A stretch of 62,934 nt of DNA from the NCBI GenBank assembly GCA_005877695.1, contig VBOA01000010.1, forward strand, positions 11,965-74,898. The letters are read 5' to 3'. Of the stretch, positions 26,260 to 35,796 are shown in pieces. Both the position numbers and the translations under genes were made by a program. The stretch comes from Gammaproteobacteria bacterium. GTDB lineage: Bacteria > Pseudomonadota > Gammaproteobacteria > Diplorickettsiales > Diplorickettsiaceae. The notes beneath the pieces are model-generated. The model did not search any database, had not been told where the DNA came from, and worked only from the letters and a program-made list of their open reading frames with translations. Position 1 is the stretch's first letter. Every line of letters starts with the position of its first letter.

Positions 26260-28131
26260 TTAATTTTTATCTTTAAAGTAATAGCGTTGAGTTAAGCCTA
26301 AGGCGGTTATGATACTTTTCATCGGTAATGCCTCATTAGGCAATAGCTTAGCTTGAAGGTTTTGGGTTTGGTAATAGCCCGAAGGATAAATGGTGATAAT
26401 TTTTTTAGCATTTACTAATCCTAAACTGATATAGCTGTGCGTTAATAAAAAAGCTGGGGGTATTTTATTAAACAAGGACTGACCTATACTGTAATCTGGT
26501 AAAGGGTTTTGTAAGCCAAAGATGCGGTTAAATAAGGTAGGTACTATGTCGTAATGATTCGTTGTATGCTCAACTCGCAGAGGTTTTTGACCAGGCCAAT
26601 GAATAATCAAGGGAATTTGGGTTTGGTAACGAGTAAAATTACTGGCATGTCCCCAATAACCTTGATAGTTATCGTTGAATTCATTACCGTGATCCGCAGA
26701 AATTAGGACTAAGGTAGTATCTAATAAATGTTGTTTTTTTAGTAAAGTGAGATCTTCTCCCACTAGCTCATCGATGTAATATAAGGCATTTTTGTATCGA
26801 TTAAATGTTGGGAGAGGATCAGTATGGCTAGTATAAGTTAGCCGATCGCAGACCGCTATACTGGGCTGAAAAATAGCTGTGGGACTATCGCCAAGACAGA
26901 AGCTATGTGCAGCATCATAAAATACAAAACTAAAAAAAGGCGAAGAGGTTTCTTTGATGAATTGCTTAAATTCCTTAGTAATCTGTTTGTCTCTATCGTA
27001 AGGGGTATAACCTACAGTTGAGGTTTTTAAATTTTTTACTCGTACAAACACATTTTGGTTAAAAGGGGGGGCGAGTAACGAAGCGCTAGTGAAAATACCC
27101 ATGTGATAATTTTCATCGAGTAGTTTATCAATAAATACGGGACTTTTATGTTGATTAATAGTTGCTGCCCAATAGGTGGCAGGTAAACTGTAAAATAAAG
27201 AAAATAGGCCGGGTTGGGTTCCATTGCCACCGCTGAAATGATTTTGAAACTGCCAACTTTGTTGTGCAAAGCGATAAATATTGGGTGTATTAATTGGATT
27301 CATCATGTCAAACCGCCAGCTATCAATTAATATAAAAACGATATTAATTGGCTTTTTATAGGGTTTGTAAACTAAAGGATGCAGGGGATAGTTAAGTTTT
27401 TGATTCGCATGATTAATTTCTACAAAGTCGGAACGGTAAAGGTTCTCTAAATGAGAAAGCGCTTGTTGGCCCGGTAATAATTTTGCTAGAACTTCATAAT
27501 AGAGGGGGATCGCATAAGCTTGTTGGTTAAGTGCTAGTGCCGTTGAATTTTTAATTAATAGGGCTAGCATATAGTAGGAGAACAATAGACAAGCAAGCAT
27601 TATAACGGGATAACGTAAGCCATAATTTTTATGGCGTAATTTTTTCCATATAATTAAGCCTAAAGCGATTTCTAAAACAAGTAAAAGTCCAGATAATACC
27701 CCTATCGATAACCATTCTAACCAAGAAAGATCAAAAACTTCGTTGGCTTGCCCGCTTGTAAGTAATTTCCAAATAACGCCATTTAAATGAAAGTGATATT
27801 GGCCGAATACAAACGTATCGACACTCAGTAAATAAACGATTAGGAAACCTATACTAACCGAAACAGGAAGTATGAGGTTTTTTTTAGGACAAAGAATGAC
27901 AAGAAGAATAGGGATAATGGCAGCAATACAAGCAAATAAACCAAGTTGACCAAAAAATGCGCTGAATAAAAATAAACAGGCTAGTAATTGATTAGCGAGT
28001 GAGGAAACCGATAAATGAAAGGGGAGAATAACGGCAAGATAATGTATGCCAATTCCCCACAATAATAAGGCATTTCCAATGAAAAACCAAAATATCCAAT
28101 TAAAATAGATTTTTTTTGTTGTAAAGGACAT
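26260..28131 (-). CDS. yejM: Inner-membrane sulfatase-fold LPS regulator YejM/LapC (PbgA)
   Basis: A 623-aa protein with about five N-terminal membrane helices (DUF3413-like, residues 10-200) and a periplasmic sulfatase/alkaline-phosphatase-fold domain. The domain starts INIVFILIDSWRFDMM, then GGNGTQPGLFSLFYSLP, ISADHGNEF and WGHAS. In enterobacteria YejM/LapC controls LpxC proteolysis through LapB/FtsH and so sets LPS amount. It stands next to fis and tRNA-Met. The gene fits an LPS-bearing cell with active lipid A remodelling (see the PagL-like gene at 35077). Confidence 0.92.
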   Translation of the reverse strand: MSFTTKKIYFNWIFWFFIGNALLLWGIGIHYLAVILPFHLSVSSLANQLLACLFLFSAFFGQLGLFACIAAIIPILLVILCPKKNLILPVSVSIGFLIVYLLSVDTFVFGQYHFHLNGVIWKLLTSGQANEVFDLSWLEWLSIGVLSGLLLVLEIALGLIIWKKLRHKNYGLRYPVIMLACLLFSYYMLALLIKNSTALALNQQAYAIPLYYEVLAKLLPGQQALSHLENLYRSDFVEINHANQKLNYPLHPLVYKPYKKPINIVFILIDSWRFDMMNPINTPNIYRFAQQSWQFQNHFSGGNGTQPGLFSLFYSLPATYWAATINQHKSPVFIDKLLDENYHMGIFTSASLLAPPFNQNVFVRVKNLKTSTVGYTPYDRDKQITKEFKQFIKETSSPFFSFVFYDAAHSFCLGDSPTAIFQPSIAVCDRLTYTSHTDPLPTFNRYKNALYYIDELVGEDLTLLKKQHLLDTTLVLISADHGNEFNDNYQGYWGHASNFTRYQTQIPLIIHWPGQKPLRVEHTTNHYDIVPTLFNRIFGLQNPLPDYSIGQSLFNKIPPAFLLTHSYISLGLVNAKKIITIYPSGYYQTQNLQAKLLPNEALPMKSIITALGLTQRYYFKDKN

Positions 28132-28193
28132 TTATTTATTATTGTTATTTTTTTTTATAATTGCACGAGAGGTTTATTAACTGAACTTTTGAT

Positions 28194-28481
28194 TTAGCAA
28201 AGATCGCATTGTTTTATCTTTTTACGTAAAGTACCACGACTGATACCTAACATTTTCGCTGCCTTGGTTTGGTTTCCGCGAGTTTGACGTAACACTACTT
28301 CTAGCATAGGTGATTCAACCTCGGCTAAAACAAGACCATAAAGATTAGAGGGTGAGTTCCCATCTAGTTGCGAAAAGTAATTTTCTAAAGCCTGTTCAAC
28401 ATAAGTTTTTAGCGGCTGTTGAGGTGCATCAGAGCTAGCAACCATAGGAAGAACAGGAAGTTGATCGAGTGCATTTTGCAT
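28194..28481 (-). CDS. fis: Fis-family nucleoid/transcription factor
   Basis: A 95-aa protein with the C-terminal Fis helix-turn-helix: LRQTRGNQTKAAKMLGISRG followed by TLRKKIK. The middle PMLEVVL resembles the Fis dimerisation helix. I start at ATG 28481, which is 8 nt after an AAAGGA; the in-frame ATG 28487 is only 2 nt from it. It is monocistronic here, not preceded by dusB as in enterics. In Legionella and Coxiella Fis-type proteins regulate effector genes, which is relevant given the candidate effectors in this window. Confidence 0.88.
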   Translation of the reverse strand: MQNALDQLPVLPMVASSDAPQQPLKTYVEQALENYFSQLDGNSPSNLYGLVLAEVESPMLEVVLRQTRGNQTKAAKMLGISRGTLRKKIKQCDLC

Positions 28482-28718
28482 ATACATTATCCTTTGAGAC
28501 TTGACTAGGTCAGAGGAGTTTCCATGATATAGTAGCTAGGAGGTTGCGACAAGCATCTTTGGCTGATTTTTTTAATTTCTTAGCCTCAGAGTAGGGATAA
28601 GGCCAAGTTTTTATTAAATATTTAGCATATTAATGCAGAAAAAACCTGCCTTTACTTCAATGATTGTGCGAAATGGCGATACATCCCTAGAAAAAATGCT
28701 TGAAAAGGTCTATTTAAT

Positions 28719-28740
28719 ATATGAGGTTTGCTCCTCATAT
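28719..28740. promoter_or_regulatory. Perfect hairpin in the dsbD leader
   Basis: ATATGAGG (28719-28726) and CCTCATAT (28733-28740) pair perfectly around a 6-nt loop, 26 nt ahead of the dsbD start. No T-run follows, so it is not a plain terminator. It could be a protein operator or an mRNA structure influencing translation of dsbD. Confidence 0.4.
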
Positions 28741-28766
28741 CTCTCTACCTGAAAGGAAGATATATT

Positions 28767-30434
28767 TTGTTTAATTTTATTAAATTTTTAAAAGTTTTGG
28801 TTGTTAGTTTAAGCTTGAGTGCAGGGATATTGCCTGCTTATGCGACACAGCAGGCTTTACCTGTGGATCAAGTTTTTCAGGTCTCCGTGCAGCGTTTAAA
28901 TAATAAAACGCTCACAGCACGTTGGACTATTAAACCCGGTTATTACCTTTATCGAGATAAAATACACTTTGAAAGTACACCAATACGCATAAATTCAGTC
29001 GTTTTTCCAAAAGGCATCATTAAACACAACCAATTTATTGGAAAGTACGAAGTCTATCAAGGACATGTCGTTACGTTATTAAAATTTATTAATCCTTTAC
29101 CTGATCAAAACCTAGATATGGAAATCCATTATCAAGGCTGTGCCATCGCAGGGTTTTGTTATCCTCCGGTGATTAAACATATTACATTAACTCACTCTGG
29201 GATGTCTGTTAGCGAAATTAATCATTCCACAAACATCAATCAGAATGCCTTGACAACAAACAATCAAGGAACAACGATAAAAACTGCGAGTGAACAAAGT
29301 AAAATTTTGAGTTTGCTAGCGGGTCACAATATTTTTTGGACGCTGATTAGTTTTTTTGGCTTTGGATTATTATTATCGTTGACCCCTTGTGTTTTGCCAT
29401 TGATCCCAGTGTTATCAGCTATCATTTTAGGGCAAAAGCAATTGACAACGGTGAAAGCATTTAGTTTATCAATAACCTATGTTCTGGCGATGGCATTGAC
29501 TTATGCGGTAGCGGGAGTTTTTGCTGGTCTAGCCGGGAGTTATTTACAAGCATTTTTACAAAGTCCATGGGTCATTATCATCGTTTGTGCGTTGTTTGTG
29601 GGTTTGGCATTTTCCTTATTTGGTTTCTATGAGCTACGTTTGCCAGCAAGTTGGCATGAAAAATTAATTCATATGACCAATCGTCAACAAGGTGGCAATT
29701 ACATAGGAGTAGCCTTAATGGGTTGCTTGTCTACGTTAGTTATTTCTCCTTGCGTAACAGCGCCTTTAGTTGGAGTATTAACCTATATTGGCAATACCGG
29801 TAATGCCCTATTAGGAGGGTTGGCATTATTTGTTTTAGGTTTAGGCTCAGGCGTTCCTTTATTGATTATTGGGACTTCGGCTGGTAAATGGCTGCCTAAA
29901 TCAGGCCCTTGGATGAATAGTATTAAAATTATCTTAGGTATATTGATGCTGGCTATGGCAGTATGGTTGTTGGCACGCATCTTCCCGACTAATTCTCGGC
30001 CTTTCCGGCTTCTTCATCCCAATCAAGTAGTTAGCTCAGATACAAGCAACTTTCAGACAATTAAAAGTATTACTGATTTAAATGTAGCTTTGAAACAAGC
30101 AAAACAACAAAATAAACCCGTTCTACTCGATTTTTATGCTAATTGGTGTTTATCTTGTAAAGAAATAGAGCGGGTCGTCTTTACGGCTCCGCAAGTTAAA
30201 TCCTTAATGTCACATTTCATTTTGTTAAGAGCGGATGTTACCACCAATGACGACAAAGATAAGGCTTTAGAACATCAATACCATGTGATTGCGCCACCGA
30301 CCTTTTTATTTTTTGCGCCCAATGGACAAGAGTTAACCGATGCTAGAATAGTTGGCCAAGAAGAAAGTCAAACTTTCGCAAGTCATTTACAACAGGTGTT
30401 AGCAACAAAATTTAACCCTGCTATTCAGGGTTAA
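28767..30434 (+). CDS. dsbD: Thiol:disulfide interchange protein DsbD
   Basis: A 555-aa membrane reductase passing electrons from cytoplasmic thioredoxin to periplasmic partners. A signal peptide ends near AYA (residue 26). The N-terminal alpha domain has YQGCAIAGFCYPP with its Cys pair. The eight-helix domain has LTPCVLPLIPV and STLVISPCVTAPL, each with its catalytic Cys. The C-terminal thioredoxin domain has YANWCLSCKEIE. The start is TTG 28767, with AAAGGAAGA 6 nt upstream. A TTG at 28728 would place a 13-residue tail before the signal peptide and has no SD. Confidence 0.93.
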   Translation: MFNFIKFLKVLVVSLSLSAGILPAYATQQALPVDQVFQVSVQRLNNKTLTARWTIKPGYYLYRDKIHFESTPIRINSVVFPKGIIKHNQFIGKYEVYQGHVVTLLKFINPLPDQNLDMEIHYQGCAIAGFCYPPVIKHITLTHSGMSVSEINHSTNINQNALTTNNQGTTIKTASEQSKILSLLAGHNIFWTLISFFGFGLLLSLTPCVLPLIPVLSAIILGQKQLTTVKAFSLSITYVLAMALTYAVAGVFAGLAGSYLQAFLQSPWVIIIVCALFVGLAFSLFGFYELRLPASWHEKLIHMTNRQQGGNYIGVALMGCLSTLVISPCVTAPLVGVLTYIGNTGNALLGGLALFVLGLGSGVPLLIIGTSAGKWLPKSGPWMNSIKIILGILMLAMAVWLLARIFPTNSRPFRLLHPNQVVSSDTSNFQTIKSITDLNVALKQAKQQNKPVLLDFYANWCLSCKEIERVVFTAPQVKSLMSHFILLRADVTTNDDKDKALEHQYHVIAPPTFLFFAPNGQELTDARIVGQEESQTFASHLQQVLATKFNPAIQG

Positions 30435-30597
30435 GCGTATTTCCTGAATTTAATATTATTTTTTATTAAAAAATAAATATTTACTTTATAAAAATGGACA
30501 AATAAAAAAATGATTAAATTGATTTTATAATAGTTTTTATGTAGTTTGGGAATGTATATTTGAAAATAAATTAAATAATTATTTGGAGAAAAATAAA

Positions 30598-31590
30598 ATG
30601 GAAGCCAATAAAAAATTTAAAAGAAAATCCAATAGCACTAAAACGGTTCCAACATTTAATATCAATTTGCATGAAACAGATAAGCTAGGAAATACGCCTT
30701 TACATATTGCCGCTAGTAATGGCAACTTAGAAAAAGTAAAAAAATTAATTCGTTATATAATTAATATCGATCCCAGTTTAATTGAAGCTAAAAATAACTT
30801 CGGTAGTACACCCTTACATTATGCGACTTGGTTTGGCCAATTAGGAACTGTCGACTATTTAGTGCAACAAGGAGCTGATTTAAAAATTAAAGATAAGTAT
30901 GGGCAAACCTATTGCATGCTGCCGCATTGAATGGCTATTTAGATTTAGTGGAATATTTTCTAAAAAAGGGGTCTTTCTTTAGAAGATAAAGATCAAAATG
31001 GAAATACTCCTCTCGATTTAGCCATGGAAAATGAAGATAAAAAATTAATTGAGGTTTTACTTCAATTAGGTACAAACATAGATCCTGTCAAGCATGCAGA
31101 TTATGTTCGTGTACACCCAGTTCATCAAGATAAACCTGAAGAACTAGGTCGGTACGTCTTAAAACAAAATGATTTATTAACTAATCCGACCCTTCCTCAA
31201 GTTAATCAGAACCAAAAAAAATGAAACGCTTAAAAAAAGCAAGCCATAAATTTTTCTAAACCCCAAGAAAGGTTGGTAAAGGATGCTTTTGATATGCAGG
31301 GATTGAATGCTTCACTTAATCCTATAGCGAATACAACTCATTTTTTTCAGAATCCTATACAAGCTTCTCAAAGTGAGGTTGGTCCGTTCAATCAAAGTTC
31401 AATTTCTGAAATGAATATAGGAATGAATCACTTCAATGCTTCACAAGGGTTAGTTTTGGCTCAAGCATTATTTAAAGTGCCTAGAAAAAACCACAGGGAT
31501 AGCACCCAACTCGAAAGACGCATGCATGAGGATCACATTGTTGAATCTATAAATAATTATGAATTAAACTCAACGGCTAAACCTTTTTAG
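30598..31590 (+). pseudogene. Ankyrin-repeat protein gene, frameshifted
   Basis: ATG 30598 with GGAG upstream opens a frame with ankyrin repeats: DKLGNTPLHIAASNGN and NNFGSTPLHYATWFGQ. The third repeat shifts frame near 30908 (QT then LHAAALNGYLDLVEYF in frame +2). It returns near 30975 (LEDKDQNGNTPLDLA). After stops at 31222 and 31231 the same frame continues to 31590. Each break lies in or near a homopolymer or short run (AAAAAAGGGG, A8, A7, T5). If repaired, the protein would have about four repeats and a polar Asn/Gln-rich tail, typical of Legionellales effectors. Real decay and sequencing error are both possible. Confidence 0.75.
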
Positions 31591-31706
31591 CTGACAATTG
31601 ATCTTTAATTAGAATGAACAGCTATGAGATAATGTTTTTAATTTTAGCTATTTTAAATGTTATTGACTTTTTCCTTATAGCTGCCTTCTAAACTAGGATG
31701 ATTATT

Positions 31707-32630
31707 TTACTTAACCAATCGAAATGATTTCAGTAAATTTTTAGGCCATTGTATCATTAAAACACCTAGTAAAATGGCAATCACCCCTAAGCCTTCTGTC
31801 CATTGTGGACGATTGTGAAAAAAAATGAAATCCCAAAATATAGCCATAATAGGAACTATATACATTACTGCACTCGCTCGTACGGCATCCCATTCACGAA
31901 TCAAATGATAATAAATAATCCATGCGATGGCAGTGGAAAATAAACCCATATAAATACTTGCTATCCAGATAATGGGTTTATGCAATAGTAAGCTGCTACT
32001 GGGCCAATGTTCAAATAGCAATGATACTAACATTAAAAAGATAAGACTGGCCCAATGCTGATGATAAATGTTGGCATAAAAATCTAATTTAGTTTGATCT
32101 GACAACATTCTTTGATTGAGTAAATTTCCAATTGCGTAGCTGATAGCCATTAGTAATAGTGACAAGGTGCCTAATAATGCAAAATGGTTGGTAGACAAAT
32201 TTAATAATGGCCAAAAAATAACACAAATACCCAATAAACCTGTGAGCAAACCAATACATTTAAAAAAAGAAAAATTTCTGGTTTGCGGAGAAATTAAACT
32301 AAATATTAATGTCCAGATGGGAACCGTTCCATTTAAAATACCAGCTAAGCCGGGTGATATAAATTGCTCACCATAAAATAAGAAGAAGAAAGGAATTCCC
32401 TGGGAAAAAAGACCCATGATCCATATGCGCCAACGTAGATTGAATGGAACAGCTACGCTTTTTTTTAAAAAGCCAAAAAGCAGCGTTAAGAATACTAACG
32501 CTAAACCAACCCTTAGCATGGCTGCAAAAAAAGGAGGGACATATAATACAGCGGCTTTAATGGCCATGAATGAACCGCTCCAAAAAGCAGCAAGTAAGAA
32601 AAACCAACAATAATTTATATTCTTATTCAT
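31707..32630 (-). CDS. EamA/DMT-family transporter
   Basis: Inner-membrane protein of 307 aa with about ten hydrophobic segments in two EamA halves. WSGSFMAIKAA opens the first half and GLFSTAIAWIIYYHLIR and YIVPIMAIFWDFIFF lie in the second. This family exports amino acids or other small metabolites. It begins 20 bp after parC on the same strand, so it is probably co-transcribed. Substrate unknown. Confidence 0.87.
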   Translation of the reverse strand: MNKNINYCWFFLLAAFWSGSFMAIKAAVLYVPPFFAAMLRVGLALVFLTLLFGFLKKSVAVPFNLRWRIWIMGLFSQGIPFFFLFYGEQFISPGLAGILNGTVPIWTLIFSLISPQTRNFSFFKCIGLLTGLLGICVIFWPLLNLSTNHFALLGTLSLLLMAISYAIGNLLNQRMLSDQTKLDFYANIYHQHWASLIFLMLVSLLFEHWPSSSLLLHKPIIWIASIYMGLFSTAIAWIIYYHLIREWDAVRASAVMYIVPIMAIFWDFIFFHNRPQWTEGLGVIAILLGVLMIQWPKNLLKSFRLVK

Positions 32631-32650
32631 TATTTAAATTAACCATTAGA

Positions 32651-34912
32651 TCAAGTTAGGTCGACTGTAAGTGAATCTAATTTTTGCAAACCGTGCGGTA
32701 ATTTATGCCCACGCTGTCCTCTTTTTCCAATATAATGGGCTAAATCTGAATTTTTCAAAGTAAATTGTTTTTTTCCAGAAGTAAGCAGCAATTTACTATT
32801 TTTTGTAGGTAAAATCGCAATTCTGCTTATAAATTCTTCGCGAAGCTCAAGTTTTTTAGGAGGAATTTGTATCATTTTATTGCCTTTACCACGCGCTAAC
32901 AAGGGTAATTCTTGTGCAGCGATAATTAACAAATACCCGGTATTGGTTGCAATGGCAATATAATTAGAAGCTATATCGTTAACTATTAGTAGGGGTAAAA
33001 CATGGGCATGAGGTGGTAATTTTAATAAGATTTTTCCATTACGGTTTTTAGAATACAGTTCGGATAATTTCGTAATAAATCCATATCCGGCATCAGCGCT
33101 AATTAATACAGATTGTTCAGGATCCCCGGTTATCATTTCTTCAAAATTCGCGCCTGGTGGAGGATTAAAGCGACTTGTTAAAGGTTCTCCCGAACTACGT
33201 GCAGAAGGAAGTGTGTGTATAGGTGTTGAATAACTACGACCTGTTGAGTCAATGAAAGCCAGCAATTGATTACTGCGACCCAGTAAAGTTGCTTTTAAAG
33301 AATCACCCGCTTTAAAAGTTAAACCACTGACATCAAACTCATGACCTTTTGCAGCACGGATCCAACCTCGAGCCGATAAGATGATTGTCATGGGCTCGGA
33401 AGGAATGATCTCAGTTTTTTGGATGGCTTGTGCGGCGCTACGTTCCACTAAGGGAGATTTGCGCCGATCTCCATAGAGTTTCGCATCTTCTTGTAATTCA
33501 GTTCGTATGAGTCTTTTTAATTGCGCTTTAGAAGATAATATTTTCTGAATTTTATCGCGTTCTTTGATTAAATTTTGTTGTTCGGTTTGTAATTTAATCT
33601 CTTCTAGTTTAGCTAATTGTCGTAAACGGATTTCTAAAATGGCATCGGCTTGAATATCACTCAATTTAAACCGCTTTATCAAACGAATTTTTGGATCATC
33701 ATATTCTCGAATAATTTTTATGACTTCATCGATATGTAAATAGACAATTAAAAAACCTTCTAAAAGATGAAGTCGATGTAAAATTTTGTTTAAGTGAAAC
33801 TCTAAACGCTTTTTGACAGTCGCTTGTCGGTATTCTAACCACTCTTGCAAGATGACCAATAGGTTTTTTACCTTAGGTCGACCATCAAGGCCGATCATAT
33901 TAAGGTTAATCCGATAGCCACGCTCTAAATCGGTGGTTGCAAATAAATGGGCCATTAACGTTTCAATATCAACTCGATTGGATCGGGGCACAATCACTAA
34001 TCGGGTTGGATTTTCATGATCGGATTCATCACGTAAATCTTCTACCCATGGTAATTTTTTATCGCGAATTTGTTCTGCAATCTGTTCAATAATTTTAGCG
34101 CCCGAAACTTGATAAGGCAGATCGGTAATAATAATTTGATTTTTTTCTTCGGTGAAAACCGCTCGAGCACGAATGACTCCCTGACCTTGTTGATAAATAT
34201 TACGAATGTCACTACGGGAAGTGATTATTTCTGCTGCGGAAGGAAAATCAGGTCCAAGAACCACTTCACAAATTTTGGCTAAGCTTGTGTCAGGTTCGTC
34301 TAGCAAAAGAATACATGCATTGACTATCTCGTTGAGATTATGTGATGGGATATCGGTGGCCATACCGACAGCAATCCCTGATCCGCCGTTTAATAAGATA
34401 TTTGGTAAGCGAGCAGGTAATAATTTTGGCTCTTCCAAAGTAGCATCAAAATTGGGAAGCCAATCCACTGTGCCGTCGGAGAGTTCAGTGAGTAACGCTT
34501 GCGCATAACGCGTTAAACGAGATTCGGTATAACGCATGGCCGCGAACGATTTAGGGTCGTCTTGCGATCCCCAATTACCTTGACCATCAATCAGTGGGTA
34601 ACGATAGGAAAAATCTTGAGCCATTAAGACCATGGCTTCATAGCAAGCATTGTCACCATGAGGATGGAATTTACCTAAAACGTCACCGACCGTACGTGCT
34701 GATTTTTTGTATTTTGCCAATGCTGTTAAACCTAATTCAGACATTGCATAAATGATTCGTCGTTGCACGGGCTTTAAACCGTCACCAATATGGGGTAAGG
34801 CTCGGTCAAGAATGACGTACATGGAGTAATCAAGATAGGCTTTTTCTGTGAAAAGACGCAGTGCTTGATGTTCAATCGTAGAATGTTCGGATAATGATTT
34901 GCTTTTGGCCAT
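32651..34912 (-). CDS. parC: DNA topoisomerase IV subunit A
   Basis: A 753-aa type IIA topoisomerase subunit that decatenates daughter chromosomes. The winged-helix catalytic region has [12 protein letters not shown] with the nucleophilic Tyr, preceded by [25 protein letters not shown], which includes the quinolone-resistance region. C-terminal beta-pinwheel repeats are weakly visible. Length matches ParC and the shorter pinwheel separates it from GyrA. The parE partner is not in this window. Confidence 0.94.
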   Translation of the reverse strand: MAKSKSLSEHSTIEHQALRLFTEKAYLDYSMYVILDRALPHIGDGLKPVQRRIIYAMSELGLTALAKYKKSARTVGDVLGKFHPHGDNACYEAMVLMAQDFSYRYPLIDGQGNWGSQDDPKSFAAMRYTESRLTRYAQALLTELSDGTVDWLPNFDATLEEPKLLPARLPNILLNGGSGIAVGMATDIPSHNLNEIVNACILLLDEPDTSLAKICEVVLGPDFPSAAEIITSRSDIRNIYQQGQGVIRARAVFTEEKNQIIITDLPYQVSGAKIIEQIAEQIRDKKLPWVEDLRDESDHENPTRLVIVPRSNRVDIETLMAHLFATTDLERGYRINLNMIGLDGRPKVKNLLVILQEWLEYRQATVKKRLEFHLNKILHRLHLLEGFLIVYLHIDEVIKIIREYDDPKIRLIKRFKLSDIQADAILEIRLRQLAKLEEIKLQTEQQNLIKERDKIQKILSSKAQLKRLIRTELQEDAKLYGDRRKSPLVERSAAQAIQKTEIIPSEPMTIILSARGWIRAAKGHEFDVSGLTFKAGDSLKATLLGRSNQLLAFIDSTGRSYSTPIHTLPSARSSGEPLTSRFNPPPGANFEEMITGDPEQSVLISADAGYGFITKLSELYSKNRNGKILLKLPPHAHVLPLLIVNDIASNYIAIATNTGYLLIIAAQELPLLARGKGNKMIQIPPKKLELREEFISRIAILPTKNSKLLLTSGKKQFTLKNSDLAHYIGKRGQRGHKLPHGLQKLDSLTVDLT

Positions 34913-35076
34913 TACTTTATAGCCTCTTAAAAAAAGAACCCTTGATCATTGCTGCCTTTTATAAGGTCGATATTGGGTGGGTATGGGTTAAGAGCAGCTT
35001 GTGTGCAGTATATGATGATCATAATATTTTACAATATAGTTTTTAAAAAAAACTTCCAAGGATCATTCTCAATGCA

Positions 35077-35670
35077 TTAAAACTCATAGCCCAGCGTGAA
35101 TAAATGCTTCACATCAATGCCTTGATTGGGGGGGAATAGACTGGCATTCGAGTAGTGCAGGTAGTGATAACTAAATGATATGGCCGTTGTATTATTTTTC
35201 CATCGTAAACCTAATCCCATTAAATCTTGAAAAGCAAATTGACCACCTAAATTTCGGTGTCCTAAATGATTATTAGAAAGCCAGCTGGCTCCAATGCCTA
35301 GTTCGAGATAGGGTTGTGCGAATAAAAAGCAATTTTCACAGGTCTGTAAGCGTATCAGAGGTGATAGCGCTAAAATACTGATCGAACGAGGTTGATTAAA
35401 TAATGGAGGGCTGGTGTGCCAATTGGCATAGCTGATATCCCAGTAGCCTATTAAATTCAAAGGAGATTTGGGAAAACCGATCCAAGGCCAAAACTGTTGG
35501 ATTGCGAGCCGGTATCCTTTTAAATGATCAGGCTCTCCTGTTCCATATGAGATTTGGATTCCATAGGTTGAGGCGAAGACGCCTTGAAAATAAACAAGAG
35601 AAATGAAGCTTAAAACCAGCAAACATGTTTTATTCAAAGTAATGGTTCTTTTTAACAAATTTTTTTCCAT
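35077..35670 (-). CDS. pagL: PagL-like lipid A 3-O-deacylase (outer-membrane beta-barrel)
   Basis: A 197-aa protein with a signal peptide ending at VFA (about residue 33), then alternating beta strands ending in an aromatic, LFTLGYEF, as in outer-membrane barrels. The PagL active-site region is readable: SYHYLHYSNASLFPPNQGID. His and Ser match the PagL catalytic pair HxS, and PN-G follows. The third catalytic residue (Glu in GIE) is Asp here. PagL removes a 3-O acyl chain from lipid A and lowers its TLR4 activity. It shares orientation with the M60 protease gene upstream. Activity with Asp is uncertain. Confidence 0.75.
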   Translation of the reverse strand: MEKNLLKRTITLNKTCLLVLSFISLVYFQGVFASTYGIQISYGTGEPDHLKGYRLAIQQFWPWIGFPKSPLNLIGYWDISYANWHTSPPLFNQPRSISILALSPLIRLQTCENCFLFAQPYLELGIGASWLSNNHLGHRNLGGQFAFQDLMGLGLRWKNNTTAISFSYHYLHYSNASLFPPNQGIDVKHLFTLGYEF

Positions 35671-35749
35671 ATTTTTGTCTTAATCCGCTGTATAAATGTT
35701 TAGCTGATTTTATCCCTTTGTGTAGGAAAGGGTAACATCATTCTTTGAT

Positions 35750-35779
35750 AAAGTTAGCTTAAATTTTTAGCTTAACTTT
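35750..35779. repeat. Imperfect inverted repeat after the M60 protease gene
   Basis: AAAGTTAGCTTAAA (35750-35763) and TTTAGCTTAACTTT (35766-35779) pair with a small offset. It lies 18 bp after the protease stop and may act as its 3' stem-loop. A second hairpin, CCCTTT/AAAGGG, is at 35714-35732 in the pagL leader. No T-run follows either on the minus strand. Confidence 0.35.
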
Positions 35780-35796
35780 CCTATTAAATCTATTTT

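Noticed and set aside
30414..30432. AACCCTG/CAGGGTT hairpin as dsbD terminator
   Set aside because: It overlaps the dsbD stop codon and has no T-run after it; kept only as a possible 3' stem.
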